From the NCBI GenBank assembly GCA_031255495.1, contig JAIRSK010000044.1, positions 1-40,242 on the forward strand: a stretch of 40,242 nucleotides of DNA, written 5' to 3'. The number at the start of each line of letters is the position of its first letter. Within the stretch, counting starts at the first letter, position 1. Below are positions 1-8,358 of the stretch, piece by piece. The position numbers were made by a program, and so were the translations under genes. The stretch comes from Endomicrobiellum devescovinae. Lineage in GTDB: Bacteria > Elusimicrobiota > Endomicrobiia > Endomicrobiales > Endomicrobiaceae. The notes below the pieces were generated by a model. The model did no database searches. It was not told the DNA's origin and worked only from the letters and a program-made list of their open reading frames with translations.

Positions 1-68
1 ACTTCACTAATTTGTTGATAGTCACAATATAAGTCCTCACTTAAAAATAAATTTATATGCAACAGTTA

Positions 69-1091
69 TTACCAGTTTTCTAAAGGTAGAGAAGGGTTGG
101 ATTTTAGTTGAAGATTATTATAATTCAGCTCACATTTTTTCTGTTTCAAATATGCCGCACAGCCTATCATTGCGGCATTATCTGTGCAATAAATAAGCGA
201 GGGTATAAATATTTTTATTTTGTTTTTCTTACCTTCTTGTGTGAACATACTCCGTATAAGAGAATTTGCGCTTACACCTCCTCCTAATGCTATTTGTTTT
301 AAATCAAATTTTTTTGCTCCTTCAAAAGCTTTAAAACAAAGTGTTTCTGCTATGGCTTGTCTGAAAGAAGCGCAAATATCGTTTAAATGCTGTTCGGTCT
401 TTACTGGGTTAGCTTTCAAATAGTTCAGAAGAGCCGTTTTTATACCAGAAAAAGAAAAATCCCAACTTCCCTTTAAATAAGGTCTTGTAAAATTAATTGC
501 AGTAGAGTTTCCTTTTTCCGCTCTTTTGTCTATTACGGGTCCACCGGGATATTCTAAGCCCAACATTTTTGCAGCTTTATCAAAAGCTTCTCCAGCGGCA
601 TCGTCTCTAGTGCCACCGAGTATTTTATATCTTCCAAAATCTTCAATTATTATAATCTCTGTATGCCCTCCTGATATTATTACGCTTAAAAAAGGAGGTT
701 TTATTGATTTATTTTCAATAAAAGCAGAGTATAAATGCCCTTCCAAATGGTTGACTGGTATCAAAGGTTTTTTGTAAATGCTTGCCATTGCTTTTGCTGC
801 TATTGTGCCTACAAGTAAAGCACCTGCAAGCCCTGGACCTACTGTAACAGCTATCGCATCTATTTTTTTTGAAAAATCGGAAAAAGATATTCCAGCTTTT
901 TTTAAAGTTTCCACTATTACAGGATTGATATTTTCTATGTGGGCGCGACTTGCAAGTTCAGGAACTACGCCAAAATATTTGGCGTGTATTTTTATTTGAG
1001 AAGAAATAACCATAGATTTTACTTTTGTTCCGTTTGAAACTACTGAAGCGGAAGTTTCATCGCAAGATGTTTCCAGAGCAAGTATATTCAT
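69..1091 (-). CDS. tsaD: tRNA N6-adenosine threonylcarbamoyltransferase TsaD
   Basis: TsaD transfers the threonylcarbamoyl group from TC-AMP to A37 of tRNAs that read ANN codons. The 340-residue length is normal for the family. It opens with the typical MNILALETSCDETS. The metal-binding histidines lie in VNHLEGH near residues 113-119, and the ASKHA-type nucleotide-binding segments ISGGHTEI and GEAFDKAAKMLGL follow. A C-terminal TDNAAMIG segment is also present. The ATG lies 2 bases beyond the stop of the small upstream membrane gene, so the two are probably co-transcribed and coupled. The cytoplasmic role is essential in most bacteria and nothing here looks damaged. About 68 bases lie between its stop and the window edge, and I see no feature there. 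Confidence 0.97.
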   Translation of the reverse strand: MNILALETSCDETSASVVSNGTKVKSMVISSQIKIHAKYFGVVPELASRAHIENINPVIVETLKKAGISFSDFSKKIDAIAVTVGPGLAGALLVGTIAAKAMASIYKKPLIPVNHLEGHLYSAFIENKSIKPPFLSVIISGGHTEIIIIEDFGRYKILGGTRDDAAGEAFDKAAKMLGLEYPGGPVIDKRAEKGNSTAINFTRPYLKGSWDFSFSGIKTALLNYLKANPVKTEQHLNDICASFRQAIAETLCFKAFEGAKKFDLKQIALGGGVSANSLIRSMFTQEGKKNKIKIFIPSLIYCTDNAAMIGCAAYLKQKKCELNYNNLQLKSNPSLPLENW

Positions 1092-1093
1092 AT

Positions 1094-1525
1094 TTATCTG
1101 CGACCTTTTCTCAGCGCAAAAGTAATATTTGAATAAGTTCTGCTTGGAGAATAAAATTTATAAGTTACAGAGCCGTCAGGATTATCCATTCTGCTTAATC
1201 CAATTTTCATTGAGCGAGCAAGACCCCTAAATAATTTTTCAAACTCTTTAATTTTTGCAGATTTATTAAGTTCTATTGTTTTGTAAAACTCGTTCCACTT
1301 CATTGAGTTAGAGCTTCTTTCTCTTATGAATTGTTTTAAAATGTTTCCCTGCTTTATATTATGAGAGACAAGAATATCAACTATTTTTTTATCTAAAATA
1401 ACGTCAGTTGATATTTTTTGTTTATTTGCAGGCTGAATTGTAAGCCAAACGGTTATGCCGCAAATAAACAGAAATATTAGGTATATTTTAATCAAAATGC
1501 TTTCTTTTTTATTTTTACCTGACAC
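1094..1525 (-). CDS. Small membrane-anchored protein of unknown function between ctpA and tsaD
   Basis: I do not firmly recognise this 143-residue protein. It has a short basic N-terminus, one hydrophobic segment at about residues 11-31, and a soluble remainder of about 110 residues that would lie outside the cytoplasm. The C-terminus is basic. The gene follows a CtpA-type protease by 14 bases and precedes tsaD by 2 bases. In many bacteria the EnvC-CtpA pair is followed by a divergent polysaccharide deacetylase. The soluble part here faintly resembles the small N-terminal domain of such proteins, but no deacetylase domain follows. That link is an inference with low support; the open reading frame itself is solid. 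Confidence 0.75.
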   Translation of the reverse strand: MSGKNKKESILIKIYLIFLFICGITVWLTIQPANKQKISTDVILDKKIVDILVSHNIKQGNILKQFIRERSSNSMKWNEFYKTIELNKSAKIKEFEKLFRGLARSMKIGLSRMDNPDGSVTYKFYSPSRTYSNITFALRKGRR

Positions 1526-1539
1526 GCAATTCCCCTATA

Positions 1540-2799
1540 TTACTTTTTCTTTAAGGCTTTAGAAAATTCTATTGCCTCTTTAATTTTATTTTCTTTTATA
1601 ATTTCTAAGGCTTTATTTAAAGCTTTATCTTCAATTATATTTTTCTTTTCATCTTTATTTTTTGAAAAAAGTATATCACTTTGAGCGTATAATTTGATTT
1701 CTTCTTCAATCGTTACGGGAATATCAATATCGGGAGTTATGCCATTTTTAGCATTTTTTTCATTTGAATGATTTATTGTCCGTCCTGAAGGAAGATAATA
1801 TTTTGCTATAGTAAGCCTCAAAGCCGTGCCGTCTGGCAAAGGGATAACGGTTTGAACGCTACCTTTCCCAAAAGTGTTTGAACCTATTATTAGAGCTCTC
1901 CTAAAATCCTGCAAAGCTCCAGAAACTATTTCAGAAGCCGACGCAGACCCTCTATTTATAAGGACTACAAAAGGAATATCTGCAAAGTCTGCTTTGCCAT
2001 TAGTATAGTATTCCCTTTTTGTTTCTTCTTTGCGTCCTTTGGTTGTAAGAATAAGCTTTGTATCTTCAATAAACAAACTTATTATATTAATTGCGGAGTC
2101 TAAAAGACCACCGGGATTATTGCGTAAATCCAAAATAAAAGCTTTCATGCCCTGATCTTTAAAAGCATACAGAGCTTTTTTTATATCTTCATCGCTTTGA
2201 GCGTTAAACTCCGATAGCCTTATATACCCTATTGCGTTGTCAAGCATGATTGTTCGGAGAGTTTCTATCTTTATTTTTTCTCTTATAAGATTAAATTCTA
2301 ATTCGTCTGCAGTATTGCTTCGGAAAATGGTGAGTTTAATTTTTCTCCCAGTTTTGCCTCTCATAAGCTCAACAGCTTCGTCTGTGCTCATTCTGTTTGT
2401 AGATTTACCGTCAATTTTTATAATTCTGTCATTTGGAAGTATGCCTGCTCTGTATGCCGGTGTCCCAGGAAGAGGAGATACTACTGTTATAAAATTATTT
2501 TTTGACATAATTCTAAGACCTACACCGCTATATGCTCCCTCTGTTTCGTTTTTCATATCTTTAAATGCTTTTTCTTCCATATATTGCGAAAACGGATCCA
2601 ATGAATCTACTACGCCCTTTATTGCGCCGACTGTTAAATTTTTTGGATTTGTTTCTGAAACATAATTTTTTTCTATTATTTCCATAACATCTATCATAAG
2701 CTTTAATTTTTCATAAGCTTCATCGCCAGCAGCATACGCCTGTAAATTAAAAAATACAAAGATAGAAAATAACGAAACAATTTTTTTAAATACAATCAT
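1540..2799 (-). CDS. CtpA-type carboxy-terminal processing protease (S41 family)
   Basis: This is a periplasmic serine protease of the tail-specific/CtpA family, which trims or degrades envelope proteins, often cell-wall hydrolases. It has 419 residues. A signal peptide spans about residues 1-23 (hydrophobic core ending in AYAA). A PDZ domain lies at about residues 85-160 (GVGLRI to the LTIF strand). The S41 catalytic core holds DLRNNPGG near 224-231, the nucleophile region GSASASE at 284-290 and the general-base lysine in FGKGSVQ at Lys312. The gene sits directly downstream of an EnvC-like activator and FtsX, a common arrangement linking this protease to cell separation. It appears complete. 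The gene symbol is left empty because several paralogues share this architecture. Confidence 0.95.
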   Translation of the reverse strand: MIVFKKIVSLFSIFVFFNLQAYAAGDEAYEKLKLMIDVMEIIEKNYVSETNPKNLTVGAIKGVVDSLDPFSQYMEEKAFKDMKNETEGAYSGVGLRIMSKNNFITVVSPLPGTPAYRAGILPNDRIIKIDGKSTNRMSTDEAVELMRGKTGRKIKLTIFRSNTADELEFNLIREKIKIETLRTIMLDNAIGYIRLSEFNAQSDEDIKKALYAFKDQGMKAFILDLRNNPGGLLDSAINIISLFIEDTKLILTTKGRKEETKREYYTNGKADFADIPFVVLINRGSASASEIVSGALQDFRRALIIGSNTFGKGSVQTVIPLPDGTALRLTIAKYYLPSGRTINHSNEKNAKNGITPDIDIPVTIEEEIKLYAQSDILFSKNKDEKKNIIEDKALNKALEIIKENKIKEAIEFSKALKKK

Positions 2800-2835
2800 T
2801 CAATTCCTCAAAATATGCAAATCATATCAATAAAA

Positions 2836-3966
2836 TTACTTGCTGCGTAGCCAGAGAAGAGGGTCGTCAGGTATATTATTTTGTCTTATCTCAAGATATA
2901 AAACAGCATCTTTTTCTCTTCCAATGTCAGCGATAATCTCTTCTTTGGACACTTTTTGACCTTCTTTAACATATATTTTATTTAAAAAACCATAAACGGA
3001 AAAAGTAGCATTTTTATGGTCTATTATAACAACTTTCCCATAAGAACGAAAAACTCCTGTAAAAACTACTTTGCCTGAATCTATACTTTTAACTTTAGCA
3101 TAGTCTGAGCCATTTATTTTTATTCCATTATTTATTATATATGTATCTAACTCAGGGTGTTTAGTTTTGCCAAAATAGGAAATTACATTACCCGCAACAG
3201 GCCAAGTCAGCGATTTTTTTCTTTTTATCTTTGGAGTCGGCGGACCTATAGTTGTTTCTCTTTTTTTAGCATTCTCAGAGTTAATTTTATTTATCAAAGC
3301 TTGTAATGCTTTTGCGCTGTCGTTTAAAGCCCTTATTTCTTTTTCTGCATGGCGTCTTTTATCAGCAGTTGTTTTAAGAATTTTATTTTTTTCTTCTAAC
3401 AAACTTTTATTTTGAGTTACGAACTCACTTTCTCTTTGTTTTAGGATTATAAGATTTTTCTTTGATTTTTCCCATTTTTGCAGATCATAAGCCAAATTTT
3501 CAACGGATTTTTTTTCTTTTTCAAAGTTATTATTACCATATTCCAAAGATTTTAACCTTAATTTATATTCCATAGGGTCTTTAGTGTAAGACTTTAAAAA
3601 TGTCATTTTATGAAAAAGATTTAATTCTTCAAGAATAGCCTTATTCCAGTTTGATTTTCTTAAAGAAGCAGAATCATAGTCTTTTGCCGACTTATTAAGG
3701 TTTTTTAAAGCGGATTCTATATCTTTTGAAACTTTTTCTAATTTCTTTTCAGTTTCTCCTATAGTTTTATTAATGGTTTTCAACTCTTTTTGGTAGATTT
3801 TTTCCTGTAAAACAAGCTTATCTTTTTCAATCTGTTTTTCCCGTATTGATTGTTTTATATCGGAAAGTCGTTTAGTTTTTGACGTTTCAGCATAACCTAT
3901 ATGAACAGATATATTTAATACAAATAATGTGGTAATAAAAATCTTTAAAAAATTATATATTTTCAT
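2836..3966 (-). CDS. EnvC-like murein hydrolase activator with degenerate LytM (M23) domain
   Basis: The 376-residue exported protein has a signal peptide at about residues 1-26 and a long coiled coil from about 28 to 225. A C-terminal LytM/M23-type domain spans about 255-376. M23 zinc ligands are normally an H-x3-D motif, a second motif like YSHL and a final HxH. Here the matching places read NNGIKIN, VYGFL and LYLEIR, so the metal-binding histidines are missing. That is the state of E. coli EnvC, which activates amidases rather than cutting peptidoglycan itself. FtsX lies immediately upstream (7-base gap), and FtsEX recruits and controls EnvC through its periplasmic loop. The role at the division septum is inferred from this pairing. 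Confidence 0.9.
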   Translation of the reverse strand: MKIYNFLKIFITTLFVLNISVHIGYAETSKTKRLSDIKQSIREKQIEKDKLVLQEKIYQKELKTINKTIGETEKKLEKVSKDIESALKNLNKSAKDYDSASLRKSNWNKAILEELNLFHKMTFLKSYTKDPMEYKLRLKSLEYGNNNFEKEKKSVENLAYDLQKWEKSKKNLIILKQRESEFVTQNKSLLEEKNKILKTTADKRRHAEKEIRALNDSAKALQALINKINSENAKKRETTIGPPTPKIKRKKSLTWPVAGNVISYFGKTKHPELDTYIINNGIKINGSDYAKVKSIDSGKVVFTGVFRSYGKVVIIDHKNATFSVYGFLNKIYVKEGQKVSKEEIIADIGREKDAVLYLEIRQNNIPDDPLLWLRSK

Positions 3967-3973
3967 CTTAATA

Positions 3974-4723
3974 TTACTCTATGTCTATTCTGTCAAACAT
4001 AATCCCAAGCGCACAAGTAAACGGTATTATTAGTAGTACTGCTGTTTCTGATATTAACAAACTGTAATTAATATACTTGCATACAGTCCAAAACAATAAA
4101 AACCCTAACCCCGTTGATAAAAGGTATAAAAAGAATCTTTTTGCTTTTTTTAGCATATCTGAGCAAGCAATATAGACCAAAACAAATTTTAAAACTAAAA
4201 GCACAAAAAATACTGAAATAATAATAAAAAATGCTTTTTCATATAACAATAATTGTTTTTGAATCTTTGCATAATGAAGGAAATCTGATGCATCAAATAT
4301 TATTTCGTCAACTCCAGTAATTTCTTCAATGGTATTTCTTATTTTAATCAAAAAGTCATTGTCTGGTATAGATTTTGGTTTAACAACAGCATAAGCCTGC
4401 AGAAATTTTGAGTCGTTAGGTAAAGAAATATTGCTTAAAAGAGGATTTTTTTCAACTGTTTTGTTATAGGCTTCAGCGACATTTACATATTCTTTTACAA
4501 AAACTGAACTTTCTGAATTCAAAATTTCTAATATTTTATCCTCATCTTTTGAATTTTTATCAAAGAATACAAATATATTGAGCCCTTCAGATAGAGTATT
4601 TGCATAATCTTTAATTTGATAATAATGATTTACAATAAAAACAAATAAGACACCTAAAAATGCCAATGTAGATAATTTCAACAATTCTGATATAGTTCTT
4701 GCTATTTTTTTTCTGATCTTCAT
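3974..4723 (-). CDS. ftsX: FtsX-like cell division permease
   Basis: The 249-residue inner-membrane protein has four hydrophobic segments at about residues 15-33, 163-185, 195-217 and 220-241. A large extracytoplasmic loop at about 35-160 lies between the first two, which is the FtsX topology. The loop would bind the EnvC-like protein encoded just downstream. It is shorter than typical FtsX proteins (about 300 residues) and its sequence is divergent, so the call rests on topology plus the EnvC neighbour. A GGAG ribosome site lies about 7 bases before the ATG. The ATPase partner FtsE is normally the gene just upstream, but that place is taken by glycogen synthase; ftsE must be elsewhere or missing. 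Confidence 0.82.
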   Translation of the reverse strand: MKIRKKIARTISELLKLSTLAFLGVLFVFIVNHYYQIKDYANTLSEGLNIFVFFDKNSKDEDKILEILNSESSVFVKEYVNVAEAYNKTVEKNPLLSNISLPNDSKFLQAYAVVKPKSIPDNDFLIKIRNTIEEITGVDEIIFDASDFLHYAKIQKQLLLYEKAFFIIISVFFVLLVLKFVLVYIACSDMLKKAKRFFLYLLSTGLGFLLFWTVCKYINYSLLISETAVLLIIPFTCALGIMFDRIDIE

Positions 4724-4740
4724 AAATACTCCGTATCTTT

Positions 4741-6216
4741 CTAACTGCGCGTAAAAATATTTTCATTTTGTTTATTCAAAACAGTTATATTATACATTTT
4801 TTCGTACTCAACAGATGATTTATCCCATGAAAAGTTGCTTTTAAAAGCATTTTGTATTAAAACATTCCAATTTTTCTTGTCTTTAAATATTTTTTCTGAT
4901 TTCAATATTGTTTGTACAAAATTTTCGCCATAAGTTATATTAAACATAAAACCATTCCCATACTTTGTGAAATGGTTGTAATAGGTTATTGTGTCGGAAA
5001 GCCCTCCTGTACGATTGACAATAGGCGCTGTTCCATAAGCCAGTGCTATCATTTGGCTTAAACCGCAAGGCTCAAACTTTGAAGGCATCATATAAGCATC
5101 GCAACCTGCATAGATTTTATGTGCCAAAGATTCATTATAATCAAAAAAAGCAGCAACTTTCTTTGGCATTTTTTTTACAGCTTCTTGAAGCTTGCGCTTT
5201 ATTTCAGAGTTCCCTGAGCCTAAAACAACAAACTGTATATCGGCGTTATTTAGCTTGTAAAAAGTGTCAATTATTATGTCAAATCCTTTTTGTTCGTCTA
5301 GTCTTGATACGCAGCCAAGCAAATAAACATCTTTTTTTATCTCAAAGCCACATAATTTTTGTAGGTCTGCTTTGCAAATAGCTTTTCCTTGAATATTATC
5401 TTTTGAATAGTTTGCTTTTATATTTTTATCGGTTGCCGGATTCCAATAATCGTAATCTATGCCATTTAGAATACCGTAAATATCGTCTTGCCTTAAGTTT
5501 AAAACGCTCTCCATTCCCATACCATTGAATTCTTTTATTTCTTTGGCATATGTAGGGCTTACAGTTGAAACTGCATCCGAGAGTTTTATCCCACATTTCA
5601 TGAAGTTAACAGTGTTGTAATACTCTAGTTTATCAGATGTAAAATCTTCCCAAGAAAATCCTGCGATTTTGACGGTATCTGAGCCGAACTGCCCTTGATA
5701 AGCTATATTGTGTATAGTAAAAACTGAAGATGTGTTCCAAAAGAAACCGTCATTTTTTAGATTTGTTCTTAGATATGCAGGTATTAATCCAAGTTGCCAA
5801 TCATGGCAGTGAATAATATCAGGTCTGAACATTAAAGCTTTAACCGATTCCAATATCGCTTTTTGAAAGAATATAAAACGCTCTTTGTTGTCACTGTAAT
5901 CAATCCCATCTGTACCATATACTCCAGAACGATTGAAAAAACGCATATTTTCAATAAAATAAACTCTTATATTGTCTTGCAGAAGACAATATTTTAACCT
6001 AAAGCTTTCCGTATCTTTGCCAACTTGAGTTTGCAATTTGTAAGGAAGAGTTTGAAGATTATATTTTTTGCCGTCAATAGATTGATATTTTGGCAGTATT
6101 ATCCTTATATCATGCCCAGCTTTTTTTAAATATTTCGGAAGAGCTCCTACGACGTCAGCAAGACCACCTACTTTAACAAAAGGAACGCACTCCGATGCAG
6201 CCATTAGAATATTCAT
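4741..6216 (-). CDS. glgA: Glycogen synthase (ADP-glucose, GT5 family)
   Basis: GlgA extends alpha-1,4-glucan chains from ADP-glucose. The 491-residue length is normal. The N-terminal substrate-binding motif KVGGLADVVGALP lies at about residues 15-27. The C-terminal GT-B half carries KFEPCGLSQMIALAYGT followed by RTGGLSDT, the usual nucleotide-sugar binding region. HCHDWQ and FTIHNIAYQG are further family landmarks. The gene is 17 bases upstream of ftsX and may be co-transcribed with the division genes even though the functions are unrelated. A possible promoter and a hairpin lie in the 118-base gap upstream. It appears intact, implying that the cell can store or build glucan. Confidence 0.96.
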   Translation of the reverse strand: MNILMAASECVPFVKVGGLADVVGALPKYLKKAGHDIRIILPKYQSIDGKKYNLQTLPYKLQTQVGKDTESFRLKYCLLQDNIRVYFIENMRFFNRSGVYGTDGIDYSDNKERFIFFQKAILESVKALMFRPDIIHCHDWQLGLIPAYLRTNLKNDGFFWNTSSVFTIHNIAYQGQFGSDTVKIAGFSWEDFTSDKLEYYNTVNFMKCGIKLSDAVSTVSPTYAKEIKEFNGMGMESVLNLRQDDIYGILNGIDYDYWNPATDKNIKANYSKDNIQGKAICKADLQKLCGFEIKKDVYLLGCVSRLDEQKGFDIIIDTFYKLNNADIQFVVLGSGNSEIKRKLQEAVKKMPKKVAAFFDYNESLAHKIYAGCDAYMMPSKFEPCGLSQMIALAYGTAPIVNRTGGLSDTITYYNHFTKYGNGFMFNITYGENFVQTILKSEKIFKDKKNWNVLIQNAFKSNFSWDKSSVEYEKMYNITVLNKQNENIFTRS

Positions 6217-6249
6217 TGAGTATGTCTCTTAGCCAATAATTTGATTGAA

Positions 6250-6275
6250 TATAGGGTTTTTAGAGAGACCCTATA
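6250..6275 (-). terminator. Hairpin between the PorV/TPR gene and glgA, possible terminator
   Basis: TATAGGGT and ACCCTATA form a perfect 8-bp stem around a 10-base loop. On the minus strand it lies downstream of the gene ending at 6335. No long T-run follows, so it could be a weak terminator or a 5' leader hairpin of glgA. Confidence 0.4.
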
Positions 6276-6279
6276 AAAT

Positions 6280-6309
6280 ATTATACTATATAAATAAAAT
6301 CGGTCTGAA
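6280..6309 (-). promoter_or_regulatory. Possible sigma70-type promoter for glgA
   Basis: On the minus strand a perfect TATAAT occupies 6285-6280. An imperfect -35 (TTCAGA, 6309-6304) lies 18 bases upstream. The start site would fall near 6273, about 57 bases before the glgA ATG. The -35 match is only partial, and AT-rich DNA yields such matches by chance. Confidence 0.35.
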
Positions 6310-6334
6310 TGCGATACCAAGAATTAAATATATG

Positions 6335-7996
6335 TTATCTTTTTGATTTTTTTGACGATTTGCTTTTTAACTCTTTTATTGAAAATTCATAATAATTTTT
6401 TGCGTCGGTGCGGCTTGGATCTGCCGTATATACTGCGCTGAAATATTTTGAGGCATTTTCGTAATCTCTATCCTTATAGTATTTCATTGCTTGTTCAAAA
6501 ATAGTGTTCATTTGAGCAGAAGATACTTTATTTATTTTAGCTTCTGTAAGAGCTAAATATTTTAAGGCTCCCGAATTTTCAGGGTCAATATCAATAATTT
6601 GTTTAAACTTTTCTTTCGCAAAGACAAAGTTCTTGTCGTTGTACAATTCCAGCCCTTCTCTCCACAGAGATATAATCTTATTGGCATTCTTCTGTCTGTT
6701 TTTTTGAAGTTCTATTTTTTTAAGAGTCGCTTGTATGTCTTCAAGTCCTTTTTGCGCTTTAAGATTCTCAGAGTCTATTCCAAGTACTTTAGAATAATAT
6801 CTTTGAGCTTTGAAAAAATTGTTTTTTTGGAATTCATAATCCGCTTTAACTAAATATTTTTGTATAGCTATTTCCAGAGATCTGTCGTTGGCGCTTATAG
6901 CGTATGCAATTTCTTTTAAATACTCTTTAGAAGGTTCGTGGTCTGGATACAAAGCTAGAATTTCTTCAAGAATTTGTCTTGCATTTATATAATCTTTTCT
7001 TTTATATGCTTCTTTGGCTTTATTAAAGTTTATTCCTAGATAATAGTCATATGCTTTGCCTGCGTTAAACACATTTCCTATCAAAAAACCCAAGGTTACT
7101 GTGTGTTTCACATCGTAACCGCAGTTCATGGAAGAGAAAGCATAATCTATATTTATAGATTCAAAATTGAGCGATAGCCCAGCAGTTACGCCTTTAAATA
7201 TTCCATCATTGCAATCCCGCCAGCCAGCTCTAAAAATAGCGGGATAAAAAGGGACAATTTCAGCTGCCAAAACATAGCCTGTTTTATTTGTTTTTAAAAA
7301 TTGAATTACATCGCATATAACAGCAGGTTTTAAAGAAGAGTAAAAATTGTATCGCAAAGCAAAATCAAAGTTTTGTGGCATATCAAAAGGTTTTGATTCT
7401 GGAATTTCTACTTTCTCGCCAATATTTCTAAAAGCCGCAACAGCCCATAAATCATTACTTATCATTCTTAGATTATAGTGCGCTCCTATGTCAAAAGCAA
7501 AAGCTATTTTAGAATTATCTTGCGTGCTAAAATTGTAATCTTTAAAAGTTATTCCAAAGCCTCCGAAATTGTCATAGACGGGAGTTTTTTTGATAAAAGG
7601 AAAAACATAATTTAGATATAGCGCATAGTTGTTTGAAAGCTTTTTTTCGTCAGGCGTATAGACATTTAAGGACGAAAATTTATTATATGCTCCCGCAATA
7701 CTAAAGTTTCCGATGCGAGTCGGAAAGAGAAATGAGCATAGCCCACCGTAAACATTGTCAAACACCGATATACCAGAAAAATCCAATTTTGTCGCTAACA
7801 CATCGTAATTAGAAGATGGAGAGTTAATAAATGAAAGCGAATTTTTTGAAAATGCCGCTGCAGACCCTCCAACACCCTCTGATATTGCGTCATAGTTTAA
7901 TAGAAAAAGATTTGCTGCAGGAATAGTAGTGCCAGAAGCTAAAAGGTTAATATTAAAAAACATAATCGCAAAAGCAGTAAAAATTTTCTTTTTCAT
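6335..7996 (-). CDS. PorV/PorQ-like outer-membrane protein with C-terminal TPR repeats
   Basis: The 553-residue protein starts with a signal peptide (about residues 1-21). A beta-rich segment of about 280 residues follows, with the small-residue and aromatic alternation of the PorV/PorQ (UPF0164) outer-membrane family, including an early EGVGGSAAAF stretch like the GARALGMGGA of the second PorV protein in this cluster. From about residue 320 onward there are several tetratricopeptide repeats (for example AKEAYKRKDYINARQIL and YKDRDYENASKYF). The tail is Lys/Ser-rich. A barrel fused to TPRs suggests a scaffold in the outer membrane that gathers partner proteins. It is the last gene of the kinase-phosphatase-FHA cluster and overlaps the response-regulator gene by 4 bases. 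Confidence 0.8.
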   Translation of the reverse strand: MKKKIFTAFAIMFFNINLLASGTTIPAANLFLLNYDAISEGVGGSAAAFSKNSLSFINSPSSNYDVLATKLDFSGISVFDNVYGGLCSFLFPTRIGNFSIAGAYNKFSSLNVYTPDEKKLSNNYALYLNYVFPFIKKTPVYDNFGGFGITFKDYNFSTQDNSKIAFAFDIGAHYNLRMISNDLWAVAAFRNIGEKVEIPESKPFDMPQNFDFALRYNFYSSLKPAVICDVIQFLKTNKTGYVLAAEIVPFYPAIFRAGWRDCNDGIFKGVTAGLSLNFESINIDYAFSSMNCGYDVKHTVTLGFLIGNVFNAGKAYDYYLGINFNKAKEAYKRKDYINARQILEEILALYPDHEPSKEYLKEIAYAISANDRSLEIAIQKYLVKADYEFQKNNFFKAQRYYSKVLGIDSENLKAQKGLEDIQATLKKIELQKNRQKNANKIISLWREGLELYNDKNFVFAKEKFKQIIDIDPENSGALKYLALTEAKINKVSSAQMNTIFEQAMKYYKDRDYENASKYFSAVYTADPSRTDAKNYYEFSIKELKSKSSKKSKR

Positions 7997-8358
7997 TTTA
8001 TAAGTCTTTGTATGCTTGACATAAGCTCTGCAATATTAACAGGTTTAAAAACGCAATCATCAGCTCCTGCAGAAAAAGCTTTATCTATGTGGACAGTTGT
8101 GTCTCCTGTAACCATAATAATGGGTATTGTGGAAAACTTATCGTTTGATTTTATTTCTTTTAAAATTTCAAAGCCATCTTTTCCTGGCAGCTTTATATCC
8201 AAAAGAATCAAATCAGGCTTTTCTTTTGTTAAAACATCATAAAAAGTTTCTCCTGTAACTGCTTTTACAACGTCAAAATCTTTTGAAAGCAAAATAAGTT
8301 CCATAGAATTTAAAAATGATTTGTCATCATCAATAATAAAAATTTTTTTCTTACTCAT
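7993..8358 (-). CDS. Stand-alone response regulator receiver (CheY-like)
   Basis: This is a 121-residue single-domain receiver with no output domain. The acidic pocket is D10-D11-D12, the phospho-acceptor is D54 in LLLDIKLPG, the switch threonine is T84 in MVTGD, and the conserved lysine is K105 in VFKPV. All key residues are present, so it should be phosphorylated. No histidine kinase is encoded in the window. It overlaps the PP2C gene by 8 bases and the PorV/TPR gene by 4 bases, so the three are surely co-expressed. It probably acts by protein-protein contact, possibly on the phosphatase or the TPR scaffold; this is inference from gene order. Confidence 0.95.
   Translation of the reverse strand: MSKKKIFIIDDDKSFLNSMELILLSKDFDVVKAVTGETFYDVLTKEKPDLILLDIKLPGKDGFEILKEIKSNDKFSTIPIIMVTGDTTVHIDKAFSAGADDCVFKPVNIAELMSSIQRLIK

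Noticed and set aside
5043..5381. Plus-strand reading frame inside glgA, and many like it elsewhere
   Set aside because: These frames lie opposite well-supported genes, lack ribosome sites and show no family features.
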